The notes: a model not told the origin generated them from the letters alone. 5,587 nt of DNA from Anaerolineales bacterium (GCA_026991215.1 JALXBY010000200.1:1-5587), one strand, 5' to 3'. Counted from the stretch's first letter, positions 1-5,587 are shown. Translations and numbers: made by a program.

Positions 1-165
1 TTCTATCAGAAGGTGCAGCCCCCAGGCCACCAGCAATAGGGGCCACAGCCGAAACAGCCATTGCATGAAGACCGAGACGGGCCGCACCACGGCCACCCCG
101 GCCTCGGCCAGGCCCCAGGCCAGCAGGAAGAGGCCAAGCACCACCCACCAGAGCCGACGGGTCAT
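1..165 (-). CDS. Small membrane protein, partial (3' end beyond window)
   Basis: An open frame runs leftward from an ATG at 165-163 to the window edge, giving the first 55 residues with no stop. A good ribosome binding site, GAGGTG followed by AAAGG, lies just before the ATG. The visible protein begins MTRRLWWVVLG, and has a basic start, a hydrophobic helix (about residues 5-20), a short linker and a second hydrophobic helix (about 36-54). The second helix reads LWPLLLVAWGLHLLIE, which resembles the 'WPLLLIxxG' pattern of LiaI/LiaF-like or DUF5668 small membrane proteins. That family link is recognition by eye, not a search. It is transcribed divergently from nuoH and is probably unrelated to complex I. 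Function unknown. Confidence is high that it is a real gene and low for the family. Confidence 0.7.
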   Translation of the reverse strand, partial: MTRRLWWVVLGLFLLAWGLAEAGVAVVRPVSVFMQWLFRLWPLLLVAWGLHLLIE

Positions 166-210
166 CCTTTCACCTCATGGGTTGTTGGGATAGGGTCGCG
201 TGGGCGACGG

Positions 211-220
211 AATTATCATA
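211..220. promoter_or_regulatory. AT-rich patch with -10-like boxes on both strands
   Basis: AATTATCATA is an AT-only-but-one island in a GC-rich divergent intergenic region. Read leftward it gives TATGAT (220 to 215) or GATAAT (217 to 212), which would place a transcript start about 40 bases before the - strand membrane-protein gene. Read rightward it gives TATCAT (214-219). I find no convincing -35 at 16-18 bases for either direction, so this is a candidate only. Confidence 0.3.
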
Positions 221-289
221 CCTTGGTTCGTCACACCGGCGGGGCATCCATCGCCGCTCAGACCCACGGCAACCACCGCGAAAACGCCT

Positions 290-295
290 TATAAT
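290..295 (+). promoter_or_regulatory. Candidate -10 box (TATAAT) for the nuoH-led operon
   Basis: A perfect sigma-70 type TATAAT lies 48 bases before the nuoH ATG, predicting a start near 302 and a leader of about 41 bases. No good TTGACA-like hexamer sits at 15-19 bases upstream, and there is no extended TG. The promoter would therefore be weak, activator-dependent or read by a sigma factor with loose -35 needs. The position, in the divergent gap just before the first nuo gene, supports it. Confidence 0.45.
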
Positions 296-343
296 GGGGG
301 AGCATGATGCAGCACGCATGGACACCCCAAGGAGAAACGGCCC

Positions 344-1345
344 ATGGACTGGACCCTCTGGCTGGAATGGACCATCAAGGCCGCGTTGCTCTTGTTCATT
401 CTGCTGACCGGGTTTGCCTACACCACCCTGCTGGAACGCAAGGTGGTGGCCTGGATGCAGACCCGCATCGGCCCCAACCGGGCCGGGCCGTGGGGCTTGC
501 TGCAACCCCTGGCCGATGGCATCAAACTCATCTTCAAAGAAGAGTTCATTCCGGCCCATGCGGATAAAGTCCTGTTCATCCTGGCCCCGGTGGTGACCAT
601 GGTCCCTGCCCTCATCATCATGGCCGTGGTCCCCTGGGGGCGGGAAGTCGTGCTCTTTGGCCGCCGCGTAACCCTGTACCTGGCCGACGTCAACGTGGGC
701 ATCCTCTACATCATGGCCATCGCCTCGATTTCGGTGTACGGCGTCGTGCTGGCGGGGTGGGCGTCCAACAACAAGTACTCCCTCCTGGGCGGGCTGCGGG
801 CCTCGGCCCAGATGATTAGTTACGAGTTGGCCCTGGGCCTGGCCTTCCTGCCGCCCATCATGCTGGCGGGCAGTTTGAGCCTGCGGGATATTGTGGAAGC
901 CCAGCGTTCCATGTGGTACGTGGTGTACCAGCCCCTGGCCGCGTTCATCTTCTTGATTACCAGCGTGGCCGAGGTCAACCGCGCGCCTTTCGACATCCCG
1001 GAAGCGGAACAGGAACTGACCGCGGGCTACCACACCGAGTATTCGGGCATGAAGTTCGCCCTCTTCTTCATGGCCGAATACACGAAGATGATTGCCGTAA
1101 GCGCCATCTTCGCCAGCCTGTACCTGGGCGGCTATCTGGGGCCTTTCGAAAGCCAGTTCCCCTGGCTGGGTCCCCTTTACCTGGCGGCCAAAATCTTCCT
1201 GGGCCTGTTCTTCATGATCTGGCTGCGGGCCACCTTCCCCCGCTTCCGCTACGACCAACTCATGGCCCTGGGGTGGAAGAATCTCTTCCCCCTGGCCCTG
1301 CTCAACGTGGTGGTGACCGCGGGGGTGCTGGCTTTGGTTGGATAA
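344..1345 (+). CDS. nuoH: NADH-quinone oxidoreductase subunit H (complex I, quinone-chamber membrane subunit)
   Basis: This 333-residue multi-pass protein is the NuoH/ND1 subunit, which with NuoB and NuoD forms the quinone chamber and joins the peripheral arm to the proton-pumping membrane arm. Family signatures are clear: LLERKVVAWMQTRIGPNRAG at residues 29-48 followed by the QPLADGIKLIFKE loop, NKYSLLGGLRASAQMISYE (143-161), EVNRAPFDIPEAEQEL (210-225) with GYHTEYSGMKFALFFMAEY (228-246), and WLRATFPRFRYDQLM (293-307). These include the conserved acidic residues of the cytoplasm-side loops. About eight membrane helices are visible and the length is normal for the family. The ATG at 344 has AAGGAG (329-334) nine bases upstream. 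It is the first gene of this nuo block, with a divergent gene behind it. Its usual follower nuoI is pushed 486 bases away by the nucleotidyltransferase gene. Confidence 0.97.
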   Translation: MDWTLWLEWTIKAALLLFILLTGFAYTTLLERKVVAWMQTRIGPNRAGPWGLLQPLADGIKLIFKEEFIPAHADKVLFILAPVVTMVPALIIMAVVPWGREVVLFGRRVTLYLADVNVGILYIMAIASISVYGVVLAGWASNNKYSLLGGLRASAQMISYELALGLAFLPPIMLAGSLSLRDIVEAQRSMWYVVYQPLAAFIFLITSVAEVNRAPFDIPEAEQELTAGYHTEYSGMKFALFFMAEYTKMIAVSAIFASLYLGGYLGPFESQFPWLGPLYLAAKIFLGLFFMIWLRATFPRFRYDQLMALGWKNLFPLALLNVVVTAGVLALVG

Positions 1346-1358
1346 GTGACGCCAGGAT

Positions 1359-1365
1359 AGGAGGT
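1359..1365 (+). promoter_or_regulatory. Ribosome binding site deciding the TTG start of the nucleotidyltransferase
   Basis: AGGAGGT is a near-perfect anti-16S match. It stands 8 bases before the TTG at 1374, an ideal gap, but only 2 bases from its core AGGAGG to the out-of-frame ATG at 1367. An in-frame TGA at 1368-1370 rules out any start further upstream in the nucleotidyltransferase frame. Confidence 0.6.
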
Positions 1366-1373
1366 CATGAAGT

Positions 1374-1832
1374 TTGTACAGGACATCCTGGGAGAACCTT
1401 GACCCAAGACTGCAACACTATCTGGCTGACCTGCTGCAACGGGGAAGCCCGGTGGCCTTTGTTGTGCTGTTCGGCTCCCGCGCCCGGGGCGATTGGACGG
1501 AGCACAGCGATTTCGACCTGCTCATCGGTCTGAAGGAAGACGACGGAAAACGTTTCATCGATCGGCTTCTGGATTTCCAGGACAGGCATGGCGCACCAAT
1601 CGAGGCCTTTCCGTACAGCCGTTCGGAATGGAAACGCATGTTTCGCACCTGGCATCCGCTACTTTTGGAAGCCCTGGAGTACGGTATCGTGTTGTGGGAT
1701 GACGGCAGTTTCGCGGCAATGCGAAAGCGGTTTCAGGAATGGCGACGCCGAGGCTGGCTGGAACCCTGGGAGCATGGCTGGCACATCCGTGTTGCTGTAC
1801 CACCGAATCTGGAGGAAACGGAGGTTTCGTGA
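1374..1832 (+). CDS. Minimal nucleotidyltransferase domain protein (MNT-like), embedded in nuo operon
   Basis: The 152-residue product has the DNA polymerase beta-type nucleotidyltransferase signature GSx10Dx[21 protein letters not shown] at residues 33-52, with G34, S35 and metal-binding D46 and D48. E77 in PIEAF is a plausible third acidic ligand. The second half ([18 protein letters not shown], 94-111, then a basic W/R-rich helix) is typical of small stand-alone MNT proteins (NTP_transf_2 type). Such proteins are known to transfer nucleotides, in some cases AMP, and often act as antitoxin to a HEPN RNase; no HEPN gene is visible here. The start is TTG, set by the AGGAGGT at 1359. It begins 28 bases after nuoH, and its stop TGA shares its last base with the nuoI ATG, so translation is probably coupled. 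GC is lower than the nuo genes (130 of 240 bases in 1501-1740), which suggests later acquisition. The substrate is unknown. Confidence 0.88.
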   Translation: MYRTSWENLDPRLQHYLADLLQRGSPVAFVVLFGSRARGDWTEHSDFDLLIGLKEDDGKRFIDRLLDFQDRHGAPIEAFPYSRSEWKRMFRTWHPLLLEALEYGIVLWDDGSFAAMRKRFQEWRRRGWLEPWEHGWHIRVAVPPNLEETEVS

Positions 1833-2353
1833 TGTTCAAGGAACTGGGCGCCCTGGTCAAAGGCCTTTCCGTGACCTTCCGCTCCATGTTCGAGCCGAAG
1901 GTCACGATTCAGTACCCTGAGGAGAAGCGACCTGTCTCCCGGCGTTACCGGGGACGGCACGTATTGCGCCGGTATGAGAACGGCCTGGAACGCTGCATCG
2001 GCTGCGCCTTGTGCGCGGCCGCGTGTCCGGCCGATGCCATCTTCGTCGAGGCCGCGGAGAACACCGACGAAGAACGCTATTCCCCCGGCGAGCGCTACGC
2101 CAAGGTGTACGAAATCAACTACCTGCGCTGCATCTTCTGCGGCTTCTGCGAAGAGGCCTGCCCCACCGAAGCCATCGTGCTCACGGACCAGTACGAACTT
2201 TCCTTCACCGACCGCTGGGACGCCATCTACACCAAGGAGCGCCTGCTGGAACCAGTGCCGCCCGGCGGTCAACCCACGCCGCAAAAGACCGAGCCGGGCA
2301 AGTTCGTCAAGGCCATCCCCGAAATGGCCGACTTCCCGACCTGGAAACCGTGA
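1832..2353 (+). CDS. nuoI: NADH-quinone oxidoreductase subunit I (2x[4Fe-4S] ferredoxin-like subunit)
   Basis: This 173-residue protein is the NuoI/TYKY subunit, which carries clusters N6a and N6b and passes electrons along the peripheral arm to the NuoB cluster next to the quinone. It has two classic CxxCxxCxxxCP motifs: [12 protein letters not shown] (C55, C58, C61, C65) and [12 protein letters not shown] (C100, C103, C106, C110). In this fold the fourth cysteine of each motif binds the other cluster. The N-terminus ([20 protein letters not shown], then QYPEEKRP at 27-34) is the usual amphipathic helix and basic loop that sits on NuoH. The C-terminal tail after about residue 140 is proline-rich and variable. 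The ATG at 1832 is chosen over an in-frame ATG at 1739 because CGGAGG (1819-1824) lies 7 bases upstream and the family begins here. The start overlaps the preceding stop by one base. Confidence 0.96.
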   Translation: MFKELGALVKGLSVTFRSMFEPKVTIQYPEEKRPVSRRYRGRHVLRRYENGLERCIGCALCAAACPADAIFVEAAENTDEERYSPGERYAKVYEINYLRCIFCGFCEEACPTEAIVLTDQYELSFTDRWDAIYTKERLLEPVPPGGQPTPQKTEPGKFVKAIPEMADFPTWKP

Positions 2354-2426
2354 GCAGGCACGAACCGTTGGGGAGGGCTGGGCTGCCAGGACGAAAATGC
2401 AAAGGCAACGGGGCAAGCCAGGCTGC

Positions 2427-2457
2427 ATCCGGCCTGTACCAGAAACGGCCGGGTTTT
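2427..2457 (+). terminator. Weak hairpin plus T-run between nuoI and nuoJ (possible attenuator)
   Basis: CCGGCC (2429-2434) and GGCCGG (2447-2452) form a perfect 6-bp all-GC stem, extendable by a T-G and an A-T pair, with a 12-base loop, followed by TTTT at 2454-2457. This resembles an intrinsic terminator but the T-run is short. An alternative hairpin, CAGGC (2419-2423) with GCCTG (2432-2436), would exclude it. Since nuoJKL follow in the same direction, partial termination or an RNA-stability element is more likely than a full stop. Confidence 0.35.
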
Positions 2458-2475
2458 GATGTGTGGTGTTTCTGA

Positions 2476-2490
2476 CGCCTTTGTAAGGCG
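2476..2490 (+). other. Perfect 6-bp hairpin with 3-base loop upstream of nuoJ
   Basis: CGCCTT (2476-2481), loop TGT, AAGGCG (2485-2490) is a perfect inverted repeat 12 bases before the nuoJ ribosome binding site (TTGGAGG, 2501-2507). No T-run follows, so it is not an intrinsic terminator. It may stabilise a processed 5' end of the nuoJKL message or influence its translation, or be chance. Confidence 0.4.
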
Positions 2491-2513
2491 CACTCAGCAC
2501 TTGGAGGCCAAGC

Positions 2514-3038
2514 ATGGCGCTCATGACCCTGTTCATCATCACCGCGGTGATTGCCTTGGTCGCCGGTCTGGGCCTGCTCTTCGCGCGTAATGCGGTGTAT
2601 GCCGCCCTGTTCCTGGTGCTCAACATGCTGGCCCTGGCCGTGCTCTTCCTCACCCTGGGCGCGCCCTTCCTGGCCATGGTGCAGATTACGGTATACGCGG
2701 GCGCGGTCATGGTGCTCTTCCTCTTCGTCGTCATGTTGCTTGGGGCGGAAACCCTGAAGGAAGAAGGCGGCCCCATCGCCTGGCAGCGGCCCCTGGCCCT
2801 GCTGTTGGGCCTTGTGCTGACCGTGCTCCTGGCCGCGGTCATCTTCATCGAGGCCACAGGGTTGGGGAATATCCTGCCGCCGCCGGAAGATTACGCCGCG
2901 CCCAGCCGCCTGGCCATGTTGCTCTTTCAACGTTATTTGCTGCCCTTTGAAATCGCTTCGGTGCTGCTCCTTGTGGCCATGATTGCCGCGCTGGTCATGG
3001 TGGGGAGCAAGAAGAAAACGTCCTCATCTTCGCGCTGA
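2514..3038 (+). CDS. nuoJ: NADH-quinone oxidoreductase subunit J (complex I membrane subunit, ND6-like)
   Basis: This 174-residue hydrophobic protein is NuoJ/ND6, which packs between NuoH and NuoK at the foot of the membrane arm and takes part in coupling quinone reduction to proton pumping. Five membrane helices are visible at about residues 2-22, 27-47, 53-76, 93-113 and 145-163. The third holds the family hallmark, QITVYAGAVMVLFLFVVMLL (57-76), the site of the pi-bulge in known structures. The last has the usual FEIASVLLLVAMIAAL pattern (145-160). The tail is short, lysine- and serine-rich (KKKTSSSSR). The ATG has TTGGAGG six bases upstream. It lies 160 bases after nuoI, an unusually wide gap for this operon, and 15 bases before nuoK. 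Length is in the normal range. Confidence 0.95.
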   Translation: MALMTLFIITAVIALVAGLGLLFARNAVYAALFLVLNMLALAVLFLTLGAPFLAMVQITVYAGAVMVLFLFVVMLLGAETLKEEGGPIAWQRPLALLLGLVLTVLLAAVIFIEATGLGNILPPPEDYAAPSRLAMLLFQRYLLPFEIASVLLLVAMIAALVMVGSKKKTSSSSR

Positions 3039-3053
3039 CCCTGGGAGGCGACC

Positions 3054-3356
3054 ATGGTCCCCACGTCTTTCTACGTGTTCCTGGCCGCGCTGCTCTTTGC
3101 CATCGGCGTGACGGGCGTGCTGTTCCGGCGCAATACCCTCATCATCTACATGTCCATCGAACTCATGCTCAACGCGGCGAACCTGGCCTTCGTGGCCTTT
3201 GCCCGGCAGTTTCAGGACGTGGCCGGGCAACTTTTCGTGTTCTTCGTCATCACCGTGGCCGCGGCCGAGGTCGCGGTGGGCCTGGCCATCATCGTCACCA
3301 TCTTCCACACCAAGCACTCGGTGGATATCGACGCGATGCGGGAATTGAGAGGGTGA
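3054..3356 (+). CDS. nuoK: NADH-quinone oxidoreductase subunit K (complex I membrane subunit, ND4L-like)
   Basis: This 100-residue protein with three membrane helices is NuoK/ND4L, related to MrpC, and supplies part of the charged axis of the membrane arm. The two membrane glutamates needed for proton translocation in the family are both present at their usual numbers: E36 in [16 protein letters not shown] and E72 in [13 protein letters not shown]. The [10 protein letters not shown] loop (21-30) is also typical. The C-terminal tail [13 protein letters not shown] matches the family's usual 'D-x-LRG' ending. The start ATG has GGGAGG (3043-3048) five bases upstream and follows the nuoJ stop by 15 bases. 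The length is exactly typical. The gap after it (104 bases) holds a heptamer repeat array. Confidence 0.97.
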   Translation: MVPTSFYVFLAALLFAIGVTGVLFRRNTLIIYMSIELMLNAANLAFVAFARQFQDVAGQLFVFFVITVAAAEVAVGLAIIVTIFHTKHSVDIDAMRELRG

Positions 3357-3366
3357 ATGGGAACCG

Positions 3367-3443
3367 ATAGCCGTCAGCCGATAGCAGTTAGCAGTTAGCG
3401 GACAGCGGACAGCGCACTGCGCACTGCGGACAGCCCACAACCC
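3367..3443. repeat. Degenerate 7-bp tandem repeat array (11 units) between nuoK and nuoL
   Basis: Eleven consecutive 7-base units fill this stretch without a gap: ATAGCCG, TCAGCCG, ATAGCAG, TTAGCAG, TTAGCGG, ACAGCGG, ACAGCGC, ACTGCGC, ACTGCGG, ACAGCCC, ACAACCC. Neighbouring units mostly differ by one or two bases, and in shifted phase three exact dimers stand end to end: AGCAGTT x2 (3383-3396), AGCGGAC x2 (3397-3410) and, after one base, GCGCACT x2 (3412-3425). The array ends two bases before the nuoL ribosome binding site (GGAGGGAG, 3446-3453). In RNA, 3384-3395 could pair with 3416-3427 as two 5-bp helices around a 2x2 mismatch. Short heptamer arrays of this sort are known in cyanobacteria (STRR sequences); the function here is unknown. 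Confidence 0.85.
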
Positions 3444-3460
3444 CCGGAGGGAGACACTCC

Positions 3461-5587
3461 ATGTTCCTGGAAACCGTTGCCAACACGGGACCCACCTTCT
3501 TCCACCTGGCCCCGCTGGCTGTGTTCATCCCCCTGTTGGGCGCGGTCATCAACGCGCTCTTCGGGCGCCGCCTGGGTGAACGGGGCGTGGCGACCGTGGC
3601 CGTCCTGGCTTCGGCCGGGGCCTTCGTCATCGCCGTGCTTCAGGCCCTTTCCCTGCTGGCCCACCCCGAGGGTGTCGTGGTCCCCATCGCGGGATGGCTC
3701 ACCATCGGTGATTTCCGCATCGCCTGGGCCCAGAAAATCGACACCCTCTCCGTGCTCATGATGCTGGTGGTCTCGGGCGTGGGCACCCTGATTCACATCT
3801 ACGCGGTTTCCTACATGCACTACGACGTGCGCTACAAGGGCGACCCCGGTCGCTACGCCCGGTTCTTCGTGTACTTCAACCTCTTCATCATGTTCATGAT
3901 GGTCCTGGTGACCGGGGATAGTTACCTCACCCTGTTCGTGGGCTGGGAAGGCGTGGGCCTGTGTTCCTTCCTGCTCATCGGGTTCTGGTACGAAATGGAC
4001 ATCCTGGGCCGACCCAGCACCGCGAACGCCCGCGCGGCCATGAAAGCCTTCGTGGTCAACCGGGTGGGCGACGCGGGCTTCCTGCTGGCCATGTTCCTCA
4101 TGTTCTGGTTCTTTGGCTCCCTCCAGTTCGACGAGGTCTTCGCCAAGGTACACGAAGTTGCCCAATCCAACCCTGGGGTGCTCCTGGCCATTACGCTGCT
4201 TCTCCTCCTGGGCGTGACGGGCAAGTCCGCGCAGATTCCCCTGTTCGTGTGGCTGCCCGATGCGATGGCCGGCCCCACGCCCGTTTCCGCGCTGATTCAC
4301 GCCGCGACCATGGTCACCGCGGGCGTGTACCTCATCACCCGTTCCCACGAGATTTACGCCGCGGTGCCCCAGGCCCAGGCCGTGGTCGCGGTGGTGGGTG
4401 GCCTGACCGCGCTGGTGGCCGCGACCATCGCGGTGGCCCAGTACGACATCAAAAAGGTCCTCGCATATTCCACCATCTCCCAGTTGGGCTTCATGGTGGC
4501 CGCGGTGGGCATGGGCGCGTTCGTCGCGGGCATGTTCCACCTGGTCACCCATGCCTTCTTCAAAGCCCTGCTCTTCCTGGGTTCGGGTTCGGTCATCATC
4601 GCGCTGGAGCGGGCCCATCACCCCCTGCCGGAAGAAGGGGGCACGCACCACGAACACCATGAGGAACACGGGGAACACCACGAACCCTTCAACCCCCAGG
4701 ATATGCGCCTGATGGGCGGACTGCTCAAGCGCATCCCGGTGACGGCCTGGACGTACATCATCGCGGCCCTGGCCCTGGCGGGCATCCCGCCCCTGGCCGG
4801 GTTCTGGTCCAAGGATGAAATCCTGCTGGAAGCCAAGCACCTGCAGCCCGTGGTGTACGGCCTGCTGAGCGCGGCCGCGTTCCTGACCGCGTTCTACATC
4901 TTCCGCCAGGTCTTCATGGTCTTTTTCGGGAAGCCCCGCAGCGAGGCCGCGGCCCACGCGGTGGAAAGCCCCCGGCTGATGACCGGCGTGCTGGTGGTGC
5001 TGGCCGTGCTTTCCGCGGTGGGCGGCTTCTTGAACACGCCCTGGGCGCATCCGTTCGCGACCTGGCTGGAGCATACCCTGGGTGAAATCGAAGCCCTGCC
5101 CTTCGACCCCACGGTGGCCGGGATTTCCACGGCCATCGGGCTTGTGGCCATTGCCCTGGCGTGGATGGTGTATCGGCCCACCTTCGCCTGGGCACACTGG
5201 GAGGAGGACCCCCTGCGGCGTTTGCTGGGCGGCCTTTACGGGTTCCTGGCCCGCGGCTGGTACTGGGACGACCTCTACCGGGCGGTCTTTGCCGGCGGAT
5301 ACCGGGCCCTGGCCGTGTTCCTGGCCTTCCCCGTGGACTGGACCTTCTGGCACGACTGGTTCCACGACCGCCTCATCGTGGGCGGGTTCCGTTGGCTGAG
5401 CCGCTTCCTGGCCCAACCCGTGGACCTGGGCATCATCGACGGGCTGGCCAACGGCCTAGGCAACGCGGTGAAGGGCCTGGCCCAGGTACTGCGCGGCCTG
5501 CAAACGGGCTACGTGCGCAACTACGCGCTGGCCGTCATGCTGGGCGTGGTGGCCATGCTGGCCTACGTGGTGTGGGTGTTGTGGTGA
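3461..5587 (+). CDS. nuoL: NADH-quinone oxidoreductase subunit L (distal proton-pumping, antiporter-like subunit)
   Basis: The 708-residue product is NuoL/ND5, the distal Mrp-antiporter-like pump of complex I, with its lateral helix near the C-terminus. Key residues are in place: E163 in GWEGVG (TM5), D204 in NRVGDAGF, K255 in TGKSAQIPLFVWLPDAM (TM7), H280 in SALIHAATMV (TM8), H364 and K368 in HAFFKALLFLGSGSV, and K451 in FWSKDEI. The early loop YAVSYMHYD (114-122) and the C-terminal QTGYVRNYAL (681-690) are also family marks. Two oddities: a His/Glu-rich loop insertion at about 386-408, and a repeated segment (GGYR..FLA.PVD at 612-626 and GGFR..FLA.PVD at 641-655) before the last helix. It is somewhat longer than E. 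coli NuoL (about 610 residues). The ATG has GGAGGGAG 7 bases upstream. The stop TGA is the last codon of the window; nuoM and nuoN may follow. Confidence 0.97.
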   Translation: MFLETVANTGPTFFHLAPLAVFIPLLGAVINALFGRRLGERGVATVAVLASAGAFVIAVLQALSLLAHPEGVVVPIAGWLTIGDFRIAWAQKIDTLSVLMMLVVSGVGTLIHIYAVSYMHYDVRYKGDPGRYARFFVYFNLFIMFMMVLVTGDSYLTLFVGWEGVGLCSFLLIGFWYEMDILGRPSTANARAAMKAFVVNRVGDAGFLLAMFLMFWFFGSLQFDEVFAKVHEVAQSNPGVLLAITLLLLLGVTGKSAQIPLFVWLPDAMAGPTPVSALIHAATMVTAGVYLITRSHEIYAAVPQAQAVVAVVGGLTALVAATIAVAQYDIKKVLAYSTISQLGFMVAAVGMGAFVAGMFHLVTHAFFKALLFLGSGSVIIALERAHHPLPEEGGTHHEHHEEHGEHHEPFNPQDMRLMGGLLKRIPVTAWTYIIAALALAGIPPLAGFWSKDEILLEAKHLQPVVYGLLSAAAFLTAFYIFRQVFMVFFGKPRSEAAAHAVESPRLMTGVLVVLAVLSAVGGFLNTPWAHPFATWLEHTLGEIEALPFDPTVAGISTAIGLVAIALAWMVYRPTFAWAHWEEDPLRRLLGGLYGFLARGWYWDDLYRAVFAGGYRALAVFLAFPVDWTFWHDWFHDRLIVGGFRWLSRFLAQPVDLGIIDGLANGLGNAVKGLAQVLRGLQTGYVRNYALAVMLGVVAMLAYVVWVLW

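Noticed and set aside
237..256. CGGCG/CGCCG hairpin in the divergent intergenic region
   Set aside because: Five base pairs with a ten-base loop and no T-run is expected by chance at this GC content.
170..1258. 362-codon - strand open frame opposite nuoH
   Set aside because: Same artefact: composition rich in Gly, His, Gln and Arg, opposite a clear NuoH; it would also run across the divergent promoter region.
1739..1831. Longer in-frame start for nuoI at 1739
   Set aside because: The extension lies within the nucleotidyltransferase gene, has an unlike composition ([11 protein letters not shown]) and lacks a good ribosome binding site; the ATG at 1832 has one and matches the family start.
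2488..2501. GCGCACT-CAGCACT before nuoJ, similar to heptamers in the nuoK-nuoL array
   Set aside because: Only two imperfect units and one shared 7-mer; too short to separate from chance in GC-rich DNA.
3367..3443. Possible CRISPR array
   Set aside because: The unit is only 7 bases with no spacers; it is a simple tandem repeat.
3357..3460. Short - strand peptides such as SAQCAVRCPLTANC from the nuoK-nuoL gap
   Set aside because: They are translations of the heptamer array; the pseudo-repeat in the peptide comes from the 7-base DNA period, not from a protein gene.
3395..5416. Very long - strand open frame (673 codons) opposite nuoL
   Set aside because: It is the mirror of a GC-rich gene with strong third-position bias; the product is a low-complexity His/Gly/Gln/Glu-rich chain with no family pattern, while the + strand is unmistakable NuoL.

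Overview
The window is a GC-rich stretch of bacterial DNA carrying part of a respiratory complex I (NADH:quinone oxidoreductase, nuo) operon on the + strand: nuoH, nuoI, nuoJ, nuoK and nuoL. A foreign-looking gene for a small nucleotidyltransferase lies between nuoH and nuoI. No taxonomic marker is present. The protein style, the split nuo layout and the heptamer-type intergenic repeat would fit a Chloroflexota (Anaerolineae-like) bacterium, but that is inference only.

Layout. Positions 1-165 hold the 5' part of a small membrane-protein gene on the - strand, read away from the nuo genes. Positions 166-343 are a divergent intergenic region with -10-like boxes, including a perfect TATAAT about 50 bases before nuoH. 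nuoH (344-1345) opens the operon. A GSx10DxD nucleotidyltransferase gene (1374-1832) follows and shares one base with the start of nuoI (1832-2353). A 160-base gap with two short hairpins separates nuoI from nuoJ (2514-3038). nuoK (3054-3356) follows after 15 bases. A 104-base gap with a degenerate 7-base tandem repeat precedes nuoL (3461-5587), whose stop codon is the end of the window.

How the genes work together. NuoI carries the two [4Fe-4S] clusters that pass electrons along the peripheral arm towards the quinone. NuoH forms the quinone chamber and the link to the membrane arm. NuoJ and NuoK carry part of the central charged/water axis. NuoL is the distal antiporter-like proton-pumping subunit with the long lateral helix. 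NuoA-G are not upstream of nuoH, where a divergent gene sits, so the peripheral-arm genes must be elsewhere if complex I is complete; nuoM and nuoN may follow beyond the right edge.

The most notable points are the nucleotidyltransferase (MNT-type, without a visible HEPN partner) embedded and translationally coupled inside the nuo operon, the stepwise-changing heptamer array in front of nuoL, and an apparent 29-residue tandem duplication near the lateral-helix end of NuoL. I see no clear new multi-gene defence or mobile system.
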